Shown in pieces: positions 6,982 through 12,920 of a stretch of DNA of 14,998 nt (positions within the stretch are counted from its first letter, which is position 1; each line of letters starts with the position of its first letter). Source of the stretch: Tannerella sp. (lineage in GTDB: Bacteria; Bacteroidota; Bacteroidia; Bacteroidales; Tannerellaceae). Both the position numbers and the translations under genes were made by a program. Where the stretch lies: NCBI GenBank assembly GCA_031290635.1, contig JAITNE010000155.1, positions 1-14,998 of the forward strand, in the 5' to 3' direction. The notes beneath the pieces are model-generated. The model had not been told where the DNA came from. It saw nothing but the letters and a program-made list of their open reading frames with translations, and did not search any database.

Positions 6982-9840
6982 TTAATTTTCTGATAATAAA
7001 CTTTTGATGATGTAATTCCCCGATGGCAAGTGTATAAATCCGTCCGTATCTGTCGGATAGATGCTTAAATCTGTGGAGTTGTTGATGCTGTGGGCGCACT
7101 TGATGATGCCGCTGGTGTTGGGGGGAATCGTTATCTTCCGGATTAGTTTGCCGCCGGTGTGCGACCACTCGCTTGCAACTATGCCGTAAGGCGTATGTAT
7201 GGTGGCTTTTGCCCAATCCAAGCGCTCGCAAACGCGCGGCTCAAAACGGATTACTTTATAGCCGGGGGCATGTGGACTGATTCCGGCTATGTCTTCATAA
7301 AACCAGGCGTCGTAGCCGCCCAGCATGGGATGGTTAAGCGAAGCCACGCGGCCGACGTCGGCGCTCAAGCGGCTTACGGGAAGGACTTCCCACAATGTGG
7401 TCGCGTCTTCGGCTGTCCACATCCACTCGAAACTGTGCTCGCCTTGCTTGGTGAAGGTTTTCCATGCGGCTGAGGCGTTGCCGTTGCTGCTTAGAGCTTG
7501 ACCTATCCGTCCCATTCCGAAGATGCCGACGTGGAAGAAGTCGTTTTTAGCCTGCATGTCTTTGACGATGGCGTCGGAGATGGACTGGCGGTCGGCGGGG
7601 GGCGCAAATCCCAAGTATAATGCCATTGTGTTGGCGGTCTGGCTGCCGAAGGTCTTGGTCTCGGAACAGTAAAATGTGTCAACTAAAGCTTGTCCGATGG
7701 CGTCCTTCAAGTCGGCATAAAAGGCGGCGTCTTCGGTCTTGCCGAGGGCTTGGGCTGAGAGCGATAGCAAAGCCGCGTCATAGTAATGGAAGGCGGTTGA
7801 ACTGAGCGGGATAGGGCAGTCGATGGTAGCGTTTCCTCCCGGCGGACACCAATCGCCCAAACCATAAGGGACGATGTGGTTTACGGCAAGGGCGTCGATG
7901 TGGTCAACCCATTGTTTCATTTGTGGATAATGCCGGGCGAGGGCTTTGTCGTTACCGAAATAGAGGCAGGTGAACCAGGGCAACTGTACGACCGCCGTGC
8001 CCCAGTCGGGCGATGCGACGCCGCATAGCCGCCGACCGGGAGCTATCATAAAGGGTATGCCGGAAACTTTGTCGGCAAAGTAAAATTCGGAGTTGTGGAG
8101 CTTCTGATGCAGGGTGTTTTTGAGAGCAACAGACGAGGTCGAAGCAATGTCGTCCATGTATTTCTCCCAAAAATTATTCATCCCGTAATTCATGTTTTCA
8201 AATGGGGCTACGGTGTGTGCATCGCCTAACCAACCGCATCGCTCGCGGTGCGGACAGTCGGTAGGAAGACCGTGAATGTTGCTGAGCATGGTGCGGATAG
8301 CTATCTCGTGAAGCCGGTTTATCTGCGGATCGGAGCAGATGAACTCGCCTATCTGCTGCACGTCGGTGTGAACGGTTATGGCGCTGATCCATGATTCGTC
8401 GGGATGAAATTCGGAGGCTTTGACGGCTTTAACTTCTTCAACTTCTTCAACTCTCGACAGCTCCAAGTATCTGAAGCCGTGATAGGTAAAGCGCGGAGTC
8501 CAGGTCTCTGTTCCGTCGCCCGAACAGATGTATTCGTCGGTTTGTATCACGCCGGTTGCGGGGACTCCGGTGGTATTGAAGTCGATGGTTCGGTCTGCGT
8601 TGAGAATCTCGCCCATACGCATTTTCAGGTGAACGCCTCGCGGCTGTTTGACACGGATTCGAGGCACAGCGGATACATTTACTCCGAAATCAAATATCCA
8701 CGTGCTGTCGGGGTTCTGCCATATCTTTACTGGCTTAATCTCCTTTTGAAGACGGACAGGCTCGATGATCTGGGATCTGAGATGGGGAGGGATGACTCCT
8801 GTGGATGCTTTTACTGTGGATGCTGTTGTGCCGGATTCTGTTTCGGAGGATATTTCTGTTTCCGATTCTGCTGCGACGGCTTGTCTCCAGCCTGTGCAAT
8901 CTGCGTCAGGGCTTGACCAGTCCGTCATAGCTTTCCGGGCGTCATAGATTTCTCCTGCATAGATATTTGTCCGCAAAACAGGGCCGGGCGACCAAGTCCA
9001 CGACTCATCCGTAGTGTATATGATTTTGCTGCCGTTATCGTAAGTTATCTCCATCCTCAGTATAAACATGGGTTTGCCGTAGCTGAAACCCTTTCCCCAA
9101 ACAAGGTCCTGACTGTACCAGCCTGTTCCCGGCATCAGACCGATGCAATTCTTAGTCTGCTTCAACATCGAAGTAACATTAAAGGTACTGTAAAAGGCGA
9201 ATTGCTCGTAGTCGGACTGCGCCGGATCGAGCATCCTTGACTCGTCAACTAATTTTCCGTTGAAATAGAGGTCGCTGCAACCTAATCCGCACAGATAAAC
9301 AATAGCGCGAACTGCTTTGGTATTGATTGCGGATATATCAAAAGCTTTTCTGAAATACGGCATCTGAGACGACCCTTCCGGCCATTCCGCAGTAATCCAT
9401 TTAGCTCCCCAAGCCTCCATTGTTTGCGGTCCGACCGAGAATGTTGCCGTCCTGCTCCATGCCGTAACCTCTCCGACGCCGTTCCATGCACGCATCCGCC
9501 AATAGTACAGATCGCCGGATTTGAAGCTCTTGTTTTCGGATATGAATGCCTCATACTCAGGCTCGATAAACAACTGCTTGTCCGAAACGGTTTTGCCGGA
9601 CTTCCAGACGTCGGCTTCGCCATGTTTGAGCTTTTCGGACGAAGAAGCTATTTCGATTTCCCAAGCGGTCTGAACGACATTTTGCTGCGAAGACGTAATT
9701 TCCCAGCTAAACTCGACCTTGTCAACACCTTCGGGATTCACAAGATTGTTACACTTCAGATTCGTTACTGCCGTATTTTCCTCCCCAGCGCAAGCAAACA
9801 GTAGAGAGCAAGAAAGAATAAATGCTACAAACTTTTTCAT
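6982..9840 (-). CDS. Alpha-L-rhamnosidase lipoprotein, glycoside hydrolase family 78
   Basis: Hydrolyses terminal alpha-L-rhamnose from glycans or glycosides by inversion. The protein has 952 residues, normal for multidomain GH78. MKKFVAFILSCSLLFAC ends in a lipobox (Cys17), so it is probably anchored at the outer membrane. Domains in order: Ig-like N-terminus (~25-140), rhamnosidase N domain (~155-320), carbohydrate-binding-like beta-sandwich (~350-460), (alpha/alpha)6 catalytic barrel (~480-830) and a C-terminal beta-sandwich. The barrel motif TDCPHRERCGWLGDA supplies Asp528, Glu533 and Asp540, spaced exactly as in characterised GH78 enzymes. Glu818 in ATTLWEVLP is the second catalytic acid. 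Two low-complexity insertions are unusual: a Glu/Ser/Thr-rich stretch near residues 325-347 and a Val-Glu-Glu repeat near 464-475. It leads the operon with the PD40/haem gene, driven by the promoter at 9876-9883. Confidence 0.95.
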   Translation of the reverse strand: MKKFVAFILSCSLLFACAGEENTAVTNLKCNNLVNPEGVDKVEFSWEITSSQQNVVQTAWEIEIASSSEKLKHGEADVWKSGKTVSDKQLFIEPEYEAFISENKSFKSGDLYYWRMRAWNGVGEVTAWSRTATFSVGPQTMEAWGAKWITAEWPEGSSQMPYFRKAFDISAINTKAVRAIVYLCGLGCSDLYFNGKLVDESRMLDPAQSDYEQFAFYSTFNVTSMLKQTKNCIGLMPGTGWYSQDLVWGKGFSYGKPMFILRMEITYDNGSKIIYTTDESWTWSPGPVLRTNIYAGEIYDARKAMTDWSSPDADCTGWRQAVAAESETEISSETESGTTASTVKASTGVIPPHLRSQIIEPVRLQKEIKPVKIWQNPDSTWIFDFGVNVSAVPRIRVKQPRGVHLKMRMGEILNADRTIDFNTTGVPATGVIQTDEYICSGDGTETWTPRFTYHGFRYLELSRVEEVEEVKAVKASEFHPDESWISAITVHTDVQQIGEFICSDPQINRLHEIAIRTMLSNIHGLPTDCPHRERCGWLGDAHTVAPFENMNYGMNNFWEKYMDDIASTSSVALKNTLHQKLHNSEFYFADKVSGIPFMIAPGRRLCGVASPDWGTAVVQLPWFTCLYFGNDKALARHYPQMKQWVDHIDALAVNHIVPYGLGDWCPPGGNATIDCPIPLSSTAFHYYDAALLSLSAQALGKTEDAAFYADLKDAIGQALVDTFYCSETKTFGSQTANTMALYLGFAPPADRQSISDAIVKDMQAKNDFFHVGIFGMGRIGQALSSNGNASAAWKTFTKQGEHSFEWMWTAEDATTLWEVLPVSRLSADVGRVASLNHPMLGGYDAWFYEDIAGISPHAPGYKVIRFEPRVCERLDWAKATIHTPYGIVASEWSHTGGKLIRKITIPPNTSGIIKCAHSINNSTDLSIYPTDTDGFIHLPSGNYIIKSLLSEN
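8416..8451. repeat. 9-bp tandem repeat inside the GH78 gene
   Basis: Four consecutive 9-mers (GGCTTTGAC, GGCTTTAAC, TTCTTCAAC, TTCTTCAAC) encode the Val-Glu-Glu-Val-Glu-Glu-Val-Lys-Ala-Val-Lys-Ala stretch. It looks like an in-frame slippage expansion between the beta-sandwich and the catalytic barrel. Confidence 0.75.
8798..8827. repeat. 15-bp tandem duplication inside the GH78 gene
   Basis: CTGTGGATGCTTTTA is followed by CTGTGGATGCTGTTG (12 of 15 identical). It encodes Thr-Val-Lys-Ala-Ser-type repeats in the low-complexity linker before the IPPHLRSQ segment. Confidence 0.65.
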
Positions 9841-9875
9841 AGTAAATAATGTATAAATAAATTAGATAATCGCCA

Positions 9876-9883
9876 CAAAGATA
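9876..9883 (-). promoter_or_regulatory. Bacteroidetes -7 promoter element for the GH78 operon
   Basis: On the minus strand TATCTTTG is an exact match to TAnnTTTG, 35 bp upstream of the GH78 start codon in an A/T-rich leader. No clear -33 TTTG is visible at the usual spacing, which may mean an activator is needed. The 21-bp repeat array begins 37 bp upstream of this element. Confidence 0.55.
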
Positions 9884-9920
9884 CAACAAAATTCCGATAT
9901 CGGTTGACGGTATCATTGTA

Positions 9921-10233
9921 CGCGACCGGTGTAGAGCTTAACACGCTCGGAGTACAGCTTGACACGCTCGGCGTAGAGCTTAACGCGACCGGCGTAGAGC
10001 TTAACGCGACCGGCGTAGAGCTTAACGCGCCGGCGTTATGCTCTACGCGACCGGCGTAGAGCTTAACGCGACCGGCGTAGGGCTTAACGCGACCGGCGTA
10101 GAGCATAACGGAGCGGCGTAGAGCATAACGCGACCGGCGTTAAGCTCTACGCGACCGGCGTTAAGCATAACGCGACCGGCGTTAAGCTCTACGCGACCGG
10201 CGTAGAGCATAACGCGACCGGCGTAGAGCATAA
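9921..10233. repeat. 21-bp tandem array, 15 units, combinatorial near-palindromes
   Basis: Fifteen units; thirteen are exactly 21 bp and two (10026-10045, 10109-10128) are 20 bp. The typical unit is a 16-bp near-palindrome, GCGT-NNN-GC-NNN-ACGC, followed by the linker GACCG. The left NNN is AGA, TAA or TAT and the right NNN is TTA, ATA or TCT, i.e. the reverse complements of the same three words. By unit, as left word and complement of right word: AGA|TAA five times, AGA|TAT four, TAA|AGA two, TAA|TAT one, TAT|AGA one, plus two variants (9942-9962 and 10067-10087). No unit carries a matching pair. Units are most diverged at the left end. It ends in a broken partial unit (CGCGAACC). I do not recognise the family. 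Confidence 0.9.
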
Positions 10234-10309
10234 CGCGAACCTGAAATAAAGATATAAAGCAGATTGCTTAGCGCCCTGCAATGACGGAGACGCAGAATTT
10301 ATACGGCGC

Positions 10310-10429
10310 ATCCCCGTCAGTGGATTCATATCAATAGAAACGATGATTATCCCCACCCTTTAATCTCCGGAGGGGATTCACATTAAAAAAACACAGACAG
10401 GTTTTGGGGGTGAATCCCCTGACGGGGAT
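10310..10429. repeat. 120-bp element bounded by 19-bp imperfect inverted repeats
   Basis: The 19-bp arm at 10310-10328 (starts ATCCCCGTCAG) and the arm at 10411-10429 (ends CTGACGGGGAT) are inverted copies with one mismatch. Inside, GGGGATTCAC (10373-10382) also pairs with GTGAATCCCC (10410-10419), so alternative hairpins are possible. Size and termini suit a MITE or REP-like dispersed element, but I see no clear target-site duplication and no transposase. Transcribed, it would form a long G/C-rich stem. Confidence 0.6.
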
Positions 10430-10440
10430 AGATAGAAGGC

Positions 10441-10500
10441 ATTTCGTGTAATTGACTACGTCGAACGTTGTTTTCGTGTAATTGACTACGTCGAACGTTG
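10441..10500. repeat. 30-bp tandem duplication
   Basis: Two consecutive 30-bp copies (10441-10470, 10471-10500) differ only at the first base. Each contains TTCGTGTAATTGACTACG followed by TCGAACGTTG. The unit begins with the TTCGTGTAA word of the next repeat block, as if an insertion within a TTCGTGTAA run had been duplicated. Confidence 0.85.
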
Positions 10501-10501
10501 T

Positions 10502-10585
10502 TTCGTGTAATTCGTGTAATTCGTGTAATTCGTGGAGAAAAATTCTGTGGAGAAGTTTTTCGTGTAGAAAAATTCTGTGGAGAAA
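10502..10585. repeat. TTCGTG-family repeat block upstream of serC
   Basis: Three 9-bp TTCGTGTAA units (10502-10528) run into TTCGTGGAG and then two copies of a longer ...GAAAAATTCTGTGGAGAA... module. The segment 10528-10554 recurs at 11906-11932 with one mismatch in 27 bp, on the other side of serC and in the same orientation. The block ends 35 bp before the serC -7 element. Confidence 0.85.
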
Positions 10586-10619
10586 ACCCGAAAAAAACTG
10601 CTGTTTCAAAAATTCTTAT

Positions 10620-10627
10620 TACTTTTG
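10620..10627 (+). promoter_or_regulatory. Bacteroidetes -7 promoter element for serC
   Basis: TACTTTTG exactly matches TAnnTTTG, 36 bp before the serC ATG, followed by an A-rich leader typical of Bacteroidetes. A -33 element is not clear. The TTCGTG repeats end just upstream. Confidence 0.55.
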
Positions 10628-10663
10628 CGGCTCAATAATAACAAACTGAAAAAATAAAACAAG

Positions 10664-11761
10664 ATGACAAAGTACAATTTTTATGCCGGACCTTCGATTT
10701 TGAGCCGGTCAACGATTAGCAACACTGCCGATGCTATCCTTAATTTCGAGAACACCGGACTGTCGCTGATGGAGATTTCCCATCGCAGTAAAGAGTTCAT
10801 AGCCGTCTCTGACGAGGCTCGCGCTTTAGTGAGAGAACTGCTGGACGTGCCGGCTACGCACGAAGTGCTGTTTCTCGGCGGCGGAGCGAGCCTGCAGTTT
10901 TGCATGGCTCCCTACAACCTGCTGCGGACTAAAGCGAGCTATCTGGACACCGGGATCTGGGCGTCCAAGGCTATTGAGGAAGCCCGACTCTTCGGAGAAG
11001 TAGATGTAGTAGCGTCCTCAAGCGACAGCAACTATGATTATATCCCGAAGATTTATTGGGTTAAGAAAGACGCGGATTATTTCCACATCACGACTAACAA
11101 CACCATTTTCGGCACACAGATGCACCGGATATACGACGTAGATGTACCTATGGTGGCTGATATGTCGTCCGACATCTTCTCGCGGCCTGTGGACGTGTCG
11201 AAATACGACCTTATCTATGCCGGCGCCCAGAAAAACCTTGCTCCGTCGGGCGTTACAATAGTTATTGTGCGCGTCGATGCGCTGAATAAGGTTCAGGACA
11301 GACCTGTCCCGACAATGTTGAATTACATGACACACGTCAAGAACAAGTCGATGTTCAATACGCCGCCTGTAGTGCCGATATACGCCGCTTTGCAGACCCT
11401 TCGCTGGTATAAGGAATCAGGCGGAATCAAGGTTTTGCAGAAAAAGAACGAAGAAAAAGCCGAGATACTCTACGACCGGATAGACAGTAGCAGGATATTC
11501 ACCGGCACGGCAGCTATAGAAGATCGTTCGCTGATGAACGCCTGCTGGAGGTTGAAGGACAACTACATCGACCTTGAAGACGAGTTCCTGGCATACGCTG
11601 CAGCCGACGGGATGGTCGGAATCAAAGGACACAGGTCGGTTGGCGGCTTCCGCGCATCGCTCTACAACGCCCTGCCGATAGAAAGCGTCCGGGCGCTCAT
11701 TAACACAATGAAAGCCTTCGAAGCCAAGCATGCTTCACGCATTCCTCCACTTGTCAGATAA
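10664..11761 (+). CDS. serC: Phosphoserine aminotransferase
   Basis: Converts 3-phosphohydroxypyruvate and glutamate to O-phosphoserine and 2-oxoglutarate, the second step of serine synthesis; PLP enzyme, cytoplasmic, also able to act in the vitamin B6 pathway. 365 residues, normal for the family. The N-terminal [10 protein letters not shown], the GGGASLQF phosphate loop (near residue 72) and [12 protein letters not shown] with PLP-binding Lys190 are all present. [14 protein letters not shown] at the C-terminus contains the substrate-binding arginine region. The start fits the YNFYAGP N-terminus and the promoter 36 bp upstream. serA follows 235 bp downstream on the same strand, but the gap holds a repeat block, so co-transcription is uncertain. 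Confidence 0.97.
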   Translation: MTKYNFYAGPSILSRSTISNTADAILNFENTGLSLMEISHRSKEFIAVSDEARALVRELLDVPATHEVLFLGGGASLQFCMAPYNLLRTKASYLDTGIWASKAIEEARLFGEVDVVASSSDSNYDYIPKIYWVKKDADYFHITTNNTIFGTQMHRIYDVDVPMVADMSSDIFSRPVDVSKYDLIYAGAQKNLAPSGVTIVIVRVDALNKVQDRPVPTMLNYMTHVKNKSMFNTPPVVPIYAALQTLRWYKESGGIKVLQKKNEEKAEILYDRIDSSRIFTGTAAIEDRSLMNACWRLKDNYIDLEDEFLAYAAADGMVGIKGHRSVGGFRASLYNALPIESVRALINTMKAFEAKHASRIPPLVR

Positions 11762-11782
11762 ATTTTCAATCCTCGAAAATAT

Positions 11783-11963
11783 ATGAATAAGTTCTCCACG
11801 AATTACATGAATAAATTCTCCACGAATTACACTAATTACACGAATTTCGTGGAGAAACATTGCTGTTTAATTCGTGAAATTCGTGAAATTCGTGAAATTC
11901 GTGAAATTCGTGGAGAAAAATTTTGTGGAGAAAGCATTTTGTGGAGAAAGCATTTTGTGGATA
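11783..11963. repeat. TTCGTG-family repeat block between serC and serA
   Basis: Contains, in order: two 24-bp copies carrying the inverted word TTCTCCACGAATT (11783-11806, 11807-11830); a forward TTCGTGGAGAA (11846-11856) that pairs perfectly over 11 bp with 11816-11826; four 9-bp TTCGTGAAA units (11871-11906); TTCGTGGAG; then a 16-bp unit TTTGTGGAGAAAGCAT twice (11922-11937, 11938-11953) and a partial third. Inverted and forward copies can fold into a hairpin with a 19-nt loop, but no T-tract follows, so I do not call it a terminator. The gap to serA otherwise shows nothing. Confidence 0.85.
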
Positions 11964-11996
11964 CAAACAGAATTTACATTTTAAAATTAATTAGAT

Positions 11997-12920
11997 ATGA
12001 AAGTATTAGCAGTAACAGAGAAACCATTCGCCCACTCAGCCCTTTGCGACATACGCAGAGTTGCAGAGAAGGCCGGATTTGAATTTGCCCTTCTTGAGAA
12101 ATACACCGGGAAGACGCAGTTATTAGAAGCCGTCAAGGACGCAGACGCCCTCATCGTGCGGAGCGACAATATTGACGCCGAAGTCTTCGACGCAGCCCTG
12201 CAGTTGAAGATAGTAGTACGCGCAGGAGCCGGTTACGACAACATCGACCTTGCCGCAGCAACAGAACACAAGGTTTGCGTGATGAACACGCCCGGACAGA
12301 ACGCTAACGCCGTCGCAGAGTTGGTTTTCGGACTTATAATCTACGCCAAGCGCAACTTCCTGAACGGAACATCCGGCACAGAGTTACGAGGCAAATCTTT
12401 GGGCATACACGCTTACGGTAGCGTAGGTCGCAGGGTCGCCGACATCGCCAAGGCCTTCGAGATGACGATTTATAGCTTCGACACCAACATTTTCTACGAT
12501 GAAATGTTGAAGGACGATGTCTTACGATTCGAAAACCCACTCGAACTGTTCTGTTGCAGCGACATAGTTTCGCTGCACATCCCCCTGACGCCCCAAACCA
12601 AAGAATCCATCAATTATGACATGATCAAGCTCTTTCCACCGAACGGAATCCTTATCAACACCGCCCGTAAGGAAATCATTAACGAAAAAGACCTTGTAGC
12701 CATAATGAAACGCCGTCAGGACATCAAGTATCTGACCGACATCCGTCCCGATAATCATGCCGAAATGCTTGAACTATTCCCCGACCGCTATTTCAGCACA
12801 CCTAAAAAGATGGGCGCACAGACCGAAGAAGCAAATCTTAACGCCGGAATAGCCGCCGCAGAGCAGATTATCCGTTTCCTGAACGACGGAGACGAAACAT
12901 TCAGAGTAAACAAGCGATGA
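11997..12920 (+). CDS. serA: D-3-phosphoglycerate dehydrogenase, short Lys-type
   Basis: Oxidises 3-phosphoglycerate to 3-phosphohydroxypyruvate, the first step of serine synthesis; NAD-dependent, cytoplasmic. The 307 residues comprise the substrate and nucleotide domains only; there is no C-terminal ACT regulatory domain, so serine feedback of the E. coli type is not expected. The nucleotide loop GIHAYGSVG (Gly136, Gly141, Gly144) has His138 where a glycine is common. The substrate arginine is Arg224 in NTARKEI. At the place of the catalytic histidine (canonical TPHIG) the protein reads TPKKMGAQTEEAN, placing Lys271 there. That substitution is known from the Bacteroidales and Entamoeba class of PGDH, so it does not imply inactivity. 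The last bases overlap the next start (ATGA), indicating translational coupling with the DUF1015 gene. Confidence 0.95.
   Translation: MKVLAVTEKPFAHSALCDIRRVAEKAGFEFALLEKYTGKTQLLEAVKDADALIVRSDNIDAEVFDAALQLKIVVRAGAGYDNIDLAAATEHKVCVMNTPGQNANAVAELVFGLIIYAKRNFLNGTSGTELRGKSLGIHAYGSVGRRVADIAKAFEMTIYSFDTNIFYDEMLKDDVLRFENPLELFCCSDIVSLHIPLTPQTKESINYDMIKLFPPNGILINTARKEIINEKDLVAIMKRRQDIKYLTDIRPDNHAEMLELFPDRYFSTPKKMGAQTEEANLNAGIAAAEQIIRFLNDGDETFRVNKR

Larger units (their letters stand above)
9841..10663. other. Repeat-filled divergent intergenic region between GH78 and serC
   Basis: No credible gene lies in these 823 bp. From left to right: the GH78 leader and promoter, the 21-bp array (9921-10233), a short unremarkable stretch (10234-10309) in which I see nothing, a 120-bp inverted-repeat element (10310-10429), a 30-bp tandem duplication (10441-10500), TTCGTG-family repeats (10502-10585) and the serC promoter. 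Open frames across it are by-products of repeats whose period divides by three. Confidence 0.85.

Noticed and set aside
8404..8916. 170-residue plus-strand ORF rich in Phe, Gly and Cys
   Set aside because: Antisense to the GH78 gene across its low-complexity insertions; composition reflects the repeats and no family is recognised.
9837..10231. Two minus-strand ORFs of heptad repeats (Leu-Tyr-Ala-Gly-Arg-Val and Ser-Ser-Thr-Pro-Val-Ala types)
   Set aside because: A 21-bp period keeps two minus-strand frames open automatically. The 20-bp units flip between frames, and the plus-strand frames also repeat, so there is no sign of protein selection.
9921..10233. CRISPR array
   Set aside because: Repeats are 21 bp in direct succession with only a 5-bp constant linker. 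There are no unique spacers of 25-40 bp and no cas genes nearby.
10331..10609. 92-residue minus-strand ORF with His-Glu-Leu repeats
   Set aside because: It runs across three unrelated repeat elements; its content is explained by the 9-bp and 30-bp repeats.
11816..11856. Intrinsic terminator for serC
   Set aside because: The 11-bp stem is perfect, but the loop is 19 nt and no T-tract follows; it is better explained by inverted copies of the TTCGTG repeat.
11783..12082. 99-residue plus-strand ORF with Ile-Arg-Glu repeats after serC
   Set aside because: It is made of 9-bp and 24-bp noncoding repeats and then runs into serA out of frame.
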